Below are positions 46,348-57,852 of a stretch of 64,000 nt of DNA, in pieces. Position numbers and translations under genes: made by a program. How positions within the stretch are numbered: the stretch's first letter is position 1; every line of letters starts with the position of its first letter. This DNA comes from Sialis fuliginosa (lineage: Eukaryota > Arthropoda > Insecta > Megaloptera > Sialidae), in NCBI GenBank assembly GCA_961205875.1, contig OY540817.1, forward strand, positions 21,859,001 through 21,923,000, given 5' to 3'. The notes under the pieces are model-generated. The model ran no database searches. It saw nothing but the letters and a program-made list of their open reading frames with translations, and had not been told where the DNA came from.

Positions 46348-46828
46348 GAGTAATCCGGTCAAAAATGAAAACCCCACAAAACCTGTTTAATTATATCTAG
46401 AGGTAAAAAAAATTGTAGAAAATTTTTAATCTGTATATATATAAAAATGAATGTTCGTTTGTGTGTGACTTATAGACTCGGGAATTACTGAACCGATTTC
46501 AATGCGGTTTTCACCAATAGATAGATAATTTTTACGAGCAGTATCGTGGTTAATAATATTTTATGAAAATCTAAGATTTAACATCAAAAGATTAAAAAGA
46601 AAATTTTGCATAGCGTCTTTTGTTTCTATGAAGAAATGTTATTTATAGAAAAACACAGTAGCCATGGAATATAAGACGCTGAAAACAATTACTATGTTGG
46701 GTGAGCATGTTGGGTGGGCATGTTGGGTGAGCATGTCAACAATTTGTTCAATGCTTTTATTATTTTTTTAGCCAAATCTTTGCAATTCAGTAATAAGAAA
46801 GGGTATGTCAAAAATTTCCGGATTACTC
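46348..46828. mobile_element. TIR element (GAGTAATCCGG) holding a nested Helitron piece
   Basis: GAGTAATCCGG and CCGGATTACTC are inverted and flanked by TA. The middle (46436-46733) is a fragment of the family E Helitron (ATATATATAAAAATGAATGTTC to GGGTGGGCATGTTGGGTGAG). Single ends of the same TIR family occur near 52600 and 58473. The element ends 84 bp after the ETFDH stop codon and may lie in its 3' UTR. Confidence 0.72.
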
Positions 46829-46912
46829 TATTCAAAATTATCTTGCATTTGTTTGAAACAACCTTCTCCTGATAAAAACATTACGTTTAACATTTACAAT
46901 ATTTCTTATAAA

Positions 46913-47076
46913 TTACATTCCATTGTAGGCAGGTCCACCCCCTCCTTCTGGCACTACCCAGTTGATATTTTGCGTCGGATCTTTGATATCGCATGTCTTA
47001 CAGTGGATGCAGTTCTGTGCATTGATTTGCAACCTTTGACCTTTGCCATCTTCAGTAGTTACGTATTCGTAGACTC
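46913..47076 (-). CDS. ETFDH: Terminal exon of ETF:ubiquinone oxidoreductase (partial)
   Basis: After the acceptor TTTTGTTACAG, two bases complete a Gly codon; 53 codons and TAA follow. The translation contains [19 protein letters not shown] and ends [16 protein letters not shown], the highly conserved C-terminus of ETF-QO. The enzyme passes electrons from electron-transfer flavoprotein to ubiquinone at the inner mitochondrial membrane during fatty-acid and amino-acid oxidation. The C-x2-C-x2-C cysteines are three of the four 4Fe-4S ligands; the fourth (in the conserved F-C-P-A-G segment) must be in the preceding exon. That exon would lie to the right but was not found up to 64000, so the intron is very long, or this is a displaced fragment. 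The reading frame and splice site are intact, which favours a live gene. Confidence 0.9.
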
Positions 47077-47231
47077 CTGTAACAAAATGGAAAAAATTGT
47101 TCTATAATTATCTTCATTATCTTCTAAATTAATTTTTCTTTCTGCCAATATTTTTTCTATATTCAACTTAAATTAAATCTTGATAGCTTCAGTGAATCTA
47201 TTTCTTTCTAAATCATGTAGATTTCAACAGA

Positions 47232-47704
47232 TATGATTAATTAATTAAATGTACTGAATTAAAAATATTTTATTACTACCATTTCTGAATATTAATCTAT
47301 ATAACATACATTTAACTGTCTTACAGCGAGATTTGATGACAATCGGCCAATAGGTGTCAAAATGGTGGACATTTAAACTAATATAATTTATTTATTAATT
47401 ATTATATTATCATAGCAACTGTTTTACATTGTTTCAAATTTGACGATTCTTTCTTTTATATCTTTTGTGTCGTAATACTTATCATTAGTAAGTGTCCATC
47501 ACTGCGTGCTCATTACTGGAGAAAAAACATAAACAAAATAAAATGTAAACTATATTTGCAGACTTTTGTAATTAAATTGATTAAATAAAGAGTTACTTGT
47601 TTTATTAATAACATGAGTTCATGAGAACCACAAAAAAGAAGAACGCCAATCACAAAAACAGTAAACCTTACTTTTATAGCGGCCATAACTGGTGCCAGTA
47701 CCTT
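47232..47704 (+). mobile_element. Family B MITE, left end missing; just upstream of the ETFDH exon (inside its intron)
   Basis: Begins AATTAAATGTACTGAATT and ends CTGGTGCCAGTACCT-TA. Confidence 0.88.
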
Positions 47705-48182
47705 ATAATATAATATAAATAATTATTTTCTTGACTCCTATGAATTAAAAAAGACGGACAAGTGGAGTTACATTTTCAAATGCTTTTCCAATTACCAAGT
47801 TTACGCCATTGTTATTATCAAATCTCGCCTTAATTAAACTACTAACAAAGTAGATGAATAATGCCCTTTAAGCAGACAACGCTCGTTCTACTTATATTGG
47901 ATTTTATACTATTACAGTACAAAATAATACAACACAAGGTAAAGCGGCAGTCAGGAGATCCGAGCACAACTTCAAGACAAGTTGGCAGAAATTACAAAGT
48001 AAATGTACACACTGTTAAATACATATCAAAACTTTAACAACTCGCCTAATAGTTTCTAGCAAAAAAACACAGCGTTTATTTCAAAATCAGCGAATTCCTG
48101 CGCGACTAGAGAATTATGACAGCGTCGCCATTTTTCATTTCATTTTTGTATTATTATATTATTTTTAGCAAATATTAAAAAA
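47705..48182. other. No gene recognised (ETFDH intron if the gene continues)
   Basis: AT-rich, no supported feature. Confidence 0.4.
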
Positions 48183-48817
48183 ACATGTGCCAAGTAAATG
48201 CACAGTGCTTCCTCGTGCTGAATTCACCAAAGGCAGTTAATTATTATTGAACAATTTAAATAAATTTAGATAAATTGCCTTTAACAATTTTATTAAAAAA
48301 TATTAGTTCGAAATTTTTCTTAAGACACATCTAATTATTTTTTCGTACATTTTTAATTTTTTGACAATTTCAATCTAAATTTATGCAAACGTCAAAATGA
48401 CATTTAATATGTCGAAATATCAATTTAAAAAAAAAATGACGATTTGAGATAAATCTTTGTAGGGGAATATTTTACAACAAACGTTGTAGACCCATATTAT
48501 AGAAAATTGAATGCTCTACAAATAGATTCTATAAAATTTTCACGTAACATATTTTGGGAAGTCACCCCTCTCCATTACACACGATTTTTAAATGGGACCG
48601 TCCTCAATCCAGATCCAACCAACCAACCAAGTTTCATTAATACCAATCCAGTGGTTCATGAGACAGACACACATACAGACAGACAGACAGACACGGAACA
48701 AAAAATGTTTTATCTTGACCTCAAAATTTAAAATTTTTAAATCGAAGAAAATTTGTTTGTCTCATTCTAAAACGATCACAAAGCTTCTCGTATCATCAAT
48801 ATTCCGAGGAAGCAATC
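48183..48817 (+). mobile_element. Family C repeat, near full length
   Basis: AACATGTGCCAAGTAAATGC and GTGCTTCCTCGTG at the start, AGACAGACAGACAGACACGG inside, ATTCCGAGGAAGCAATC at the end. Confidence 0.82.
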
Positions 48818-49281
48818 GTAAATAAATGTAGGTGCCGTCATCCTCCCCCTTTTCTGTGTGCATTTTCTTAATTAAATATAAAAAAAAAAACGCTTCTGTG
48901 ATAGAATTTAATTAATTAATACATCTTGACATCTCTTTGCAACTTTTTAAATTCGTTTTATAAAATAGGTAAGAATAATTCAAGTAATGTACATTTTCCA
49001 ATCCAATTTAAAAAGCAGCAACGAGCGCCGATGTTTCAAAGAACTTGTATACATTATTATCCGCTACAATACGAAATAAACATGTATATTCCAACAACAA
49101 TGGATTCCTGAAGGAAACGAACGAGTACAACAATACAAATAGAACGCCGGAAAAATCCGGTGTTCAACACTTTATACGCCATATCGAAGAGCGATTGACG
49201 CAACGATTCCGCGTATTCTCAGTACATACTCTCTGTACATACAGTGTGGTTATTAAGTCCATACGCATTATCACATATTAC
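48818..49281. other. No gene recognised
   Basis: AT-rich. Two overlapping plus-strand frames of 61 and 85 codons at 48926-49302 show no family resemblance and I do not call them. Confidence 0.4.
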
Positions 49282-50012
49282 AAAGGACCCCGCAGTTTTT
49301 AATAGGGAAATGGCTTTCAGTCAATCTCTTTGAAACCAACTGGAAAATATTCTCTAAATCATCCCGATTAAAAGTCTCAATGGTCGCAACCGCCTAAGTT
49401 CCCGAGGTCTCGCGCAAAGAGCTGTTTTGTACCTAATAATGCAATAAAAAATCGATTTTGAACAAAGAAATTAATTTTTATGTATCGTTTTGTCTATTTA
49501 ATTTCTAGATTTTTATGTTGTTAAAGTTTGCAAATTCTAGCAAATTGTTTTATGGATTATAATAAAGTTTTTATAAAACATGTTAAGGTATGTGTAGTGC
49601 CGTCAGCGCCAGCTACTAGCGATAGTATTAAAAATATTAAATTGTAAAATAAAAACAATAGAAAATTAGTTGTCATAAAAATATAACTTTGATTTGTAAC
49701 ACACTTATGGGACACCTTATATAAATGTAACTATTTTAAAAATTTGCTGCTTGTCTAGCCTGACAACTTTTGTATTTAAAGTTTTCTTCCATTTGTTATA
49801 ATAAATTAAATATTAAACTTGGGAAATCCTGTACTATATCGATTTTTTATTGCAGTATTAGGTACAAAACAGCTTTTTGCGCGAGACCTCGGGAACTTAG
49901 GCGGTTGCGACCATTGAGACTTTTAATCAGAATGATTTAGAGAATATTTTCCAGTTAGTTTCAAAGAGATTGACTGAAAGCCATTTCCCTATCAAAAACT
50001 GCGGGGTCCTTT
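49282..50012. repeat. Large inverted repeat, ~174-bp arms with ~382-bp spacer
   Basis: The arm 49282-49455 (AAAGGACCCCGCAGTTTTT to AAAAAATCGATTTT) is repeated as its complement at 49838-50012 with few mismatches, including GGTCTCGCGCAAAGAGCTG. The spacer is AT-rich. Right after it come ATCGGTTCAGCGGTTTAACC and GACAGACAAAG, the 5'-part motifs of a Helitron in minus orientation (to 50097). Confidence 0.85.
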
Positions 50013-50101
50013 CATCAAAATCGGTTCAGCGGTTTAACCGTGAAAAGTTAACAAAACAAACAAACAGACAGACAAAGTTACTTTCGCATTAATGTTATAT
50101 A

Positions 50102-50611
50102 TGTCGGCGCGCGGAAATTATTTAGTTCAAATTGGCGCTAAATACATAGAAATGACGCAGACCAATCAGAAGTCAGCACTAATAACCAGTCAGCAGATCA
50201 GGAGACACGCTAAGTGGGAGGTCGATTGGAAGGGGCAGAGAAGAGACCGTCAATTTGGAGAGACAGCAGTTAATCAGCAAATCGACCTACGTTATCGTGT
50301 CTTTAAACGTGTTATGTCACACCTGAATTGCAATTACAGTGTTTGGCAGTCACATAATATTCTGTGTATTTATAATTGTTATAAAAACATTCGATTAGTG
50401 TTATTTTCTATAATTTAAAGATCTTGTGAAGTTAATGAAAAGGCAATGTGTGATTTTGTAATTGTAACTTAGTGATTAACGTTGATAAAAGGACAATATT
50501 GTTGATTTGTGTTTGTTTTATTCATGAACGACGAAAGGAGAGCAGATTAGTGACGGTGTGCGAGACGTGGCGATGCCACCATCTTATGTAATAATATTAC
50601 ACGCTCCGACA
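50102..50611. mobile_element. Probable solo LTR
   Basis: Starts TGTCGGCGCGCGG and ends ACACGCTCCGACA, so TG...CA with TGTCGG/CCGACA short inverted ends. The flanks are TATA on both sides (50098-50101, 50612-50615), a 4-bp target duplication fitting Ty3/gypsy-type integration. The 510 bp are less AT-rich than their surroundings. A 108-codon frame at 50092-50418 (with LVQIGAKYIEMTQTNQKSAL) is probably incidental LTR sequence. Confidence 0.65.
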
Positions 50612-50620
50612 TATACTATA

Positions 50621-51504
50621 CTAGCTGGGCCCACGCGGCTTCGCTCGCGTAGACTACGGAATTATTGTTTAGGATTTTTGAAAAATATAGTTTAATTAAT
50701 TAAGTACAAACACGATTAGTTATTATTGTAATAATAATTTATCAATACCTAAATTACCTAACAAAAACGAATCAGAAGAAAAAAGTACAAATAATTTGTG
50801 TTCTGTTTAAATTTAAATGTTAATTATTGAAAACAAAATTAACTCAAACGTCAGCCGAGGGACTCCGAATATCTACCGAACGTAAGCGAATCCAGTCTGA
50901 TGTACATCGCTTCGATGCGGCACGACACCATACATTTAAAATGTTACCTTTATAAATATATTTTAAGATATTTTCTAAACTATACGACCAAATTGGATGC
51001 TGTAAATGGCAAACTATATCTACATTAAGTACTTATGACGATGGAATCATTTATTTCGATAAGGATTAATGTTTTGCAGGTCATAAGTCCATGTAAACAA
51101 AACCCAAATATTTTATGTTTTTTTTGTAACATAAAAGCAGTCATTGTGGCTTAAATATAAAAGTTAGACATATCGTGTCGCTGACTTAATTGTAGAACTT
51201 TTGATTCTACACAATTCTTTAATACATTATTTTGTTCTATATTGAACGGTTTAGGCAGCGTATTACAAAACAGCGCGCCGACGGCAAAATTTTTTCCGAC
51301 TTGATTTACTATTATCGTCACTGCTTTGTTGTTATGTTACCTAACGTAAAAAAATATAGCCTATAACCTGGCCAGAGAACGTACCTATGAATTAAAAAAA
51401 AAAACTCGTAAATCGGATAAGTGGTTCTCGAGTGATAAGGTAACTAACGGACAGACAGACAGACAGACAGACAGAGAGACGTTGAGCTTTATATATATTA
51501 AGGA
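50621..51504 (-). mobile_element. Non-autonomous Helitron (family D), complete
   Basis: On the minus strand starts TCCTTAATATATATAAAGCTC after A and ends GCGTGGGCCCAGCTAG before T. The hairpin ACGCG-AGCGAAGC-CGCGT lies about 11 bp before the 3' end. Clear relative of 23542-24359 at both ends and inside (TACGACCAAATTGGATGCTG-type segment). Confidence 0.86.
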
Positions 51505-51865
51505 TGATCACGCTGTAGATACACGTGTGCAATTTCAAGGAGCTATATCATTACAGTAAGAAGAAGTCAGCTATCAAACTGACTTTTATCTTTTTGAACG
51601 CGCACTATGTAAGTACTGCTGTTACATTTCTTCCAACATACACCAATCTGTTGCTTGCGTTAACATCTTTTGTGCTGTTTGTGTAGACTGCATTGGATCA
51701 TTATAGTGTTCAGTCACGTATTATCAACCATTGCCCCGAAATTTGGGCCCACAATATTATTTTTATACAGGATGTTTCATAATTTAATGTCAATATTGAA
51801 TGCATGATTTTAAGAAAAAAAGTTCAAATAAACACAGGCCCGAGGATATTAATTCAATTAACCCC
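51505..51865. other. No gene recognised
   Basis: Short unique stretch between Helitrons. Confidence 0.4.
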
Positions 51866-52292
51866 GACATGCCCACCCGACATGCTCACCCAACATGCCC
51901 ACAACACACGATTCACAGCGTTTTTGTTTTTTTCCCGACTTCTTGAAATTTACACAAAATATTCTTGAGGCTTCCGCGGTAATCTTGATATGGATCTTGG
52001 CTTCTGGGTATAAACCGTGTTATCGGCCAACGTTTCGTCACACATTGCAGTGGACATCTTCAGGGCGTCACTGCAATGTATGATCCAATGATTGAAACCG
52101 TAAATTATAGAATTCTATGGCATCATGGAAACATGATAAAGATTTTTTTGAGTCTTTTGATGTTAAATCTTAGGTTTTCATAAAATATTAATATCCACGA
52201 TACTATTGGTGAAAACCGTATTGAAATCGGTTCAGTAATTCCCAAGTCTATAAGCCTCATATAAACGAACATTAATTTTTATATTGAGAGAT
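51866..52292 (-). mobile_element. Family E Helitron fragment with family F insert
   Basis: ACATGCCCACCCGACATGCTC at the left and GAAATCGGTTCAGTAATTCC, then TATAAACGAACATTAATTTT at the right are the complement of the 22480-23241 element. Between them, 51963-52083 is a family F segment (GAGGCTTCCGCGGT, CTTCTGGGTATAAACCG). On the minus strand this F segment reads CTGAAGATGTCC...GACGAAACG, with CUGANGA and GAAA intact. Confidence 0.7.
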
Positions 52293-53502
52293 ACTTATAC
52301 AGAATGCTCAAGATTTATGTTAGTGTAATAATAAATTTTTAATTTGACCAAATCTTAATATCAATTAAATTAATCTGGATATTTTTATTAGATTCTCTTT
52401 CAGATGCTGATCTTACAAAACGCCTTCCCCGTACACGTAATACCAGGGGGGTCTGGAGGGGGGGGGGGGGATTCAACGCGCCACGCGTAAACCCTAATGG
52501 AATATTTAAATGTTTTCACCGCAATTAGAATTGAATATTATATTAGACCTGCAAGATTTCAATCTCGCTGAATTTAATCAGGGTCGTAGCAAACAAAATA
52601 GAGTAATCCGGTCAAAAATGAAAACCCCTAAAAACGATTACATTTCTGGACTTTGGTTCACAATTAACATAATGTATACCATTTTGAAATATGGTAAGTA
52701 CCATTACGATGCAATATCATTGTCGGATACGATATTTGTGAAACAGAATTCGGTGCTTACGATATTTTATCTGGCAAATACGATACTTTATAAAACAATG
52801 GTAGATACGATGGTCAAAATTTAAACAGATTTTTTAGTGAGAAAGAGAAGTTTATCAATTATGAAACTTTCAGAATCGATGGCCAGTATCATAACCAAAA
52901 AAACTCAATTTCGCAAAAAATGGCACTTACGATACTTTGCCTTGTAGGGGACGATATAGATAGTAAATTACTGTATGTTGTTATTTGTAAAAAAAACTTA
53001 CAAAATCAATATCAAAATTGTTTAACATAACTACATAGAAAAAGTGTCCTACTAATTTTGACCAATACCGGGTACGCGATAACTTTCCAAGTAAGTCAAT
53101 AAATATAACGACAGGCCGTTCCCGAAGATGTAGATATCTCCCCAGTGAGTTACCCGAACGGATATCCGGTCCGGGCACACAAGATATACGTCTGAATCTC
53201 AATTATAATAAATATGCAATAATCATTGCTGAAGGAGCAGGTATACATGCGTAAACCGAAAATAACTAATAAATTTTATAGAAGGTGTGTATTACACATA
53301 GCGAAACAAAAGGTTTAATGAAATGGGCGATTCTGTAATTATCGTGTGAGTATAGCTTTCACACCGGAAGTGTATTGGACAGAGGTGGTTTTATTTTTAT
53401 AGCTACTAAAATTAAAAGTTCATTATTTTCAATTCTATTTATTTTGTATATGGCATTGTAATTTTTGGTTTTTACTATAAATTTTTTGTTATAATCTATT
53501 CT
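52293..53502. other. No gene recognised
   Basis: 52600 carries one end of the GAGTAATCCGG TIR family. Around 52690-52940 the words ACGATA / GATACGATA recur at short spacing. A 73-codon minus-strand frame at 52981-53202 resembles nothing I know. Confidence 0.45.
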
Positions 53503-54187
53503 AGTCGAGTCGGGTCGAGTATATAACGAGTTCGTACGAGTAGTCAGTTTTAAAAAAATAAAACTAATTAATTATTATATTATCATAGCATTTGTTTTAC
53601 ATTGTTTCAAATTTTACAATTCTTTATTTTATAACTTTTGTATCGTAGTAACTATTTATCATTTTGTAATCACTATCAAGGGTACATTACTGGTTTTGCT
53701 CTGTCCATTACTGGAGAAAAACATAAACAAAATAAAAGGCTATAATTTAAAAAACAAACTATATTTGCGGACTTTGGTAATTAAATTGATTTAAGAAAAA
53801 TGGACTTGTTTAAATAACAAAAGGTTTTTTTTCTAGACGAGTCGGGCTGAGTTCGTACGAGTAGAGTCAGTTTTAAAAATAACCTCAATATTCATATGTG
53901 AAAATAAAAAACAAAAGATTGAATTCAAGTAGAGTCAGGTCGAGTTAATGCGAGTCAAGCCGAGTTCGTACGAGTAGAGTCAATTTTAAAAATAACCTCA
54001 ATATTCATATGTGATAATAAATAACAAAACATTGAATTCAAGTAGAGTCGGGTCGAGTTAATGCGAGTCAAGCCAAGTTCGTACGAGTAGAGTCAATTTT
54101 AAAAATAACCTCAATATTCACATGTGAAAATTAAAAACAAAACATTGAATTCAAGTAGAGTCGGGTCGAGTTCAAGCGAGTCAAGTT
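53503..54187. repeat. 113-bp minisatellite split by a MITE
   Basis: Units starting GTTCGTACGAGTAGAGTCA lie 113 bp apart (53851, 53964, 54077) and share CGGGTCGAGTTAATGCGAGT and AATAACCTCAATATTCA. An earlier partial unit at 53503-53561 (AGTCGAGTCGGGTCGAG) is separated from the array by a family B copy. Confidence 0.88.
53562..53794 (+). mobile_element. Family B MITE fragment inside the minisatellite
   Basis: Internal segment only, from ACTAATTAATTATTATATTA to GGACTTTGGTAATTAAATTG; both terminal repeats are absent. Confidence 0.82.
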
Positions 54188-54570
54188 ACACGCACGCATG
54201 CGAGTATAACAAACAAACGGTTTAATTGAAGCGTGGTCGGGCCGAGCCGCGTCTAACAACCCGTTCGAGCAGCATTTAACCGACCATTCGGTCCCCACTT
54301 TGTATGCAAATGATTAAGAGAGACCTACCTACCTTCGCGAACAATTTCTCTCGGGGTTTATTGAAATATGTACTACATCTGGTGTAGGCGAGCCGAGAGA
54401 TATTGTCAGATTTTATGCGTAAGTACTGTAATGGTTTTCGACTAATATTTAAATTAGAATATATATATATATATAAAGGCGTAATGTTCATTTTATCTTT
54501 TAATTAAAAACAAAAGAAACGTTCAAATATTATATAACAGAAAGGTGGTACTTATAAATATAATAGGGCC

Positions 54571-55080
54571 CACTGGGGTAAAAGTGAAACAAAATACAAA
54601 TCTTTCATGATTTTTGACAGTTAACGATACAAATTCATACTTACATCATTTGAACTGTACGATACAACACGGACTTTAAAAATGAAAAAAGTCTGTTTCA
54701 CTTTTAACCTCTAATTTGGGAAAAAGTGAAACAGGCCTCTAATGGAAAATATTTCTCGAAAAATTAAAAGAAAAGCTACAAAGGCAACTTTGATTTATCT
54801 TCTTTGTGGCATATCAATGTGAAATTGTAACTTTAATTAATATCTGAGCTATACAGAAAGTTATGTGCAAAGAATTAAAATTTAATTCACACGTTGTGAC
54901 ATCGACTAACAGGGAAATCTGTAGGGGTGACATATTTGATCATATTTTCAGGTCGCTTTAACAAACCTTTAATGATGATGTCAGTTTTTATAATTCTCCT
55001 ATAAACAAATTAGTTTTTTAGTTGCAAGCTTGTTTCACTTTTACCCCAATTTTCTGGAGTTTCATATTTACCCCGCAGTG
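54571..55080. mobile_element. MITE with CACTGGGGTAAAAGTGAAAC-type ends
   Basis: Left CACTGGGGTAAAAGTGAAAC; right GTTTCACTTTTACCCCAATT and a second, outer TTTCATATTTACCCCGCAGTG. About 510 bp, with internal copies of the AAAAGTGAAAC motif (54715-54735). CACTG ends suggest a hAT relationship; no target duplication was seen. Confidence 0.6.
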
Positions 55081-55235
55081 TATTCCAAGTCAAATTTAAC
55101 ATGGGGACAATTAGAAATGTTGTAGTAACCTTTGGTCAAATTTAACGATATATGATTGGTGCAATTTGAAATGCCGCTTCGAAACTAACTGATAAATTTT
55201 AAATTAATCAACAGTGTTTTGTTTTCGACAATAGA
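55079..55235. repeat. Fragment of the 26903-27187 fold-back MITE
   Basis: AAATTTAACATGGGGACAATTA followed by GAAATGCCGCTTCGAAACTA as in the complete copy. Confidence 0.75.
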
Positions 55236-56694
55236 TTGTTTTAGAACCACTGCTTTAATCCCATATACAAAATTAACTGCGTCAGTAAAATCCCAGAAAG
55301 GATTTGGTAGGTAAATCTTGTGCAGATATAATACGACGGCTACGGTGGCGCCAGTCCCTTTGTGACGCGGATTAAAAACGCATCACAATCGCCGCCTACT
55401 TTGATACAAAAGAACCATTGTTGACTTTTTCCGCCGCTTCATAAAACCGACAACGCAATCAAATGTATAATTAAAAACTTGTTTAGTTTTCGTTAGGGGA
55501 AGGTGACAGCCGGGGCGGAAATCGAGTGTCACCCCCCCCCCCCCCCACCAAGAAAAAAAAGTATATAAGTTTTATGTTTTGCACATTAGGCGGGTGTCAC
55601 ACTGTCACCCCCTGTGAATTTTTAACAACAGAAAAAATTGAACGGTTATCACCCCTTATAGACTTTTAATGACAAAAAAAGTCTGTAAACTTAATTTTTT
55701 ACAGATTTTAACCCCCCCCCCCTCCCCGTAAATTTAAAATAACTAAAAAACGAGTGGTAAATAAGCTTTATTTTTAATATATGAGTGATGAGACCACATA
55801 TTAATAAAAATTTAAATATTAATTGAGACAGAAGCAACATTCACTTTATTTAAACTATGACTCCAACAAAAGAAGGGGGGGGGGGGGGAGCTGGCACAGC
55901 TGGCAACAGGTTTTTTTTGGTCGTCGTCAAAAAAAGTCTTAGGTTTCTTAGCAAGGGGGAGGGGCGTCAAAAATTCTGGCTCGCGATGATTTAAACAAAA
56001 ATTAATTGATAATACCCTCAATGCTTTTCAAAATAAACAATTGCCGAATTTAATTAAGTCTGATAAAAAAAAATTCATAAATCAAAATATTATTATTTTA
56101 TTTCATTATTAAATGAAAAAAAATAAAAATTTCTGTTGGCTGACAAATGTTACTCAAACGAATCATGAATTTTGTATATGACCCACACCCCACCCAACCC
56201 CCTTCACCCAATTATTTTCATCAATAGGGAAATATAGTCATGAAAAATCAATTTGTATTTTTTTATAATTATAATAATTATATATTTTTCAATTTAATAA
56301 GCATGTACTACAAAATGACAGTACATTGCACCCTTATCTTTTATAAATATGAATATTTACAAGTGCATACTTACATCAAATACAAATTCATAAAAAAATC
56401 CGATACTGCGTCAGACATAAAAATGAAAATTGAAAGTAAAAAAACACATCTGAGAGAATTCTATTTGATGTTCGATTTTTATTAAAATTATGGCCATTTT
56501 ATGTGTTCTGTCATAAAACTTTATAGGTCTTTGTTAGAAATAAGTGCAAAGTTAGCCCCCCCCCCCCTCTATGTACTTAAATGTATTTAATTTCAATTGC
56601 AAAAGTCATTACGATAAAAATATAGTATTTTTAAAATCTATTTTTTTAATTTTGATATAAGAATAATTTTTGACGTCTTCCTTATTTGTTAATT
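55236..56694. other. No gene recognised; many C/G homopolymer runs
   Basis: Runs of 10-16 C or G occur near 55531, 55711, 55876 and 56557. 55310-55450 has raised GC (ACGGCTACGGTGGCGCCAG) but no exon was recognised. Confidence 0.45.
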
Positions 56695-57020
56695 TATCAA
56701 TTTTAATTTGTTAATAATAGGGGAAGGGTGTCTCGACGGTCTTAGAGCATTTGATAGTCTTAAAGTTAATGGTGTAAGCTATATTTAAAAAAAGTCTGTA
56801 GGATCGCGCCAAGCTGAGATATTAACTATTCAACTTACTTGTTAATTTATCAGTTTTAATTTGTTAATAACAGGGGAAGGGGGTCTCGACGGTCTTAGGG
56901 CATTTGATAGTCTTAAAGTTAATGATGTAAGCTATATTTAAAAAAAAAGTTGATCGCGCCAAGCTGAGATATTTAATATTCAACTTATTTGTTAATTTAT
57001 CAATTTTAATTTGTTAATAA
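56695..57020. repeat. ~150-bp satellite units in tandem
   Basis: Units start at TTTTAATTTGTTAATAATAG (56701, 56854, 57004) and share GGTCTCGACGGTCTTAG and GATCGCGCCAAGCTGAGATA. Opposite orientation to the related pair at 4368-4710. Confidence 0.85.
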
Positions 57021-57624
57021 TATGAGAAAATACGTAAAATAATCATTACTTAAAAAACAAGACTTGAAATGCACAAAAAATCATCGTAGATCAGCTAAAA
57101 ATATCCACGAACCTGATTTTCTCGATTCTGATGGTATTTTATAGATCAATAAATATAGACAGTTCTTTTTTATTTGCAGAAATTTCGTCTCAAGAACAGA
57201 ACCCGCCCTCGAATTATTTTCACTAAAAGTTGTTCGGTTTTTCGCAAGAAAATTTATGTATTCTCTGAATGCAATAAGAAAGAAAAAACCGTCAGCAGGA
57301 AATTAAACTTTTTTTTACCTGATTTATATTTTTGTTATTTACATTTGGTTCATATGATTCATAAAATATTTCTATGACGGCATGATATTCATTGATTTTT
57401 ATAGACGATAAAAAAATCTATCTTTTAAGGATTTTTATTTCATGTTTTGGTATATTTTTTAGATGTAAATTTGTATATTTTAGACGCTCAATTTATCGGC
57501 GTAAATATTCCTTAAAAAATAATATTAGTTTTTTTCTTGAATCAAGGTTTTTTATTGGTATTTGACTCCTTATTCAGCCAAATTTTCAAATAATATAAAT
57601 AAATTATAATTGCTAATTTTAATA
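57021..57624. other. No gene recognised
   Basis: AT-rich. The 67-codon frame at 57174-57377 has no family resemblance. Confidence 0.4.
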
Positions 57625-57705
57625 CAAGTCTTGAGGCTTCCGCGGTGATCTTGAAATGGAACCGACGCTGCTTACACCCAGAAGCCAAGATCCATATACA
57701 ACAGG
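57625..57705. repeat. Family F fragment
   Basis: CTTGAGGCTTCCGCGGTGATC next to CTTACACCCAGAAGCCAAGA; the middle of the repeat is deleted. Confidence 0.7.
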
Positions 57706-57852
57706 TTGTTCAAGATACGCGTAAAATGCATAGGAATTTCGTAAACGGTAAGAGATACAGATTTTGTTAAATCACATGAATTATTGCAAATTTGTGTAGT
57801 GCAAAAAATTGAAACAATGTTTAATAAATAAATAAAATAATAAAATGTGTAG

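Noticed and set aside
46805..47107. 100-codon plus-strand frame
   Set aside because: Antisense shadow of the ETFDH exon, which has a clear conserved translation on the minus strand.
50092..50418. 108-codon frame, considered as a small gene
   Set aside because: It lies in the probable LTR, starts upstream of it, and shows no known domain.
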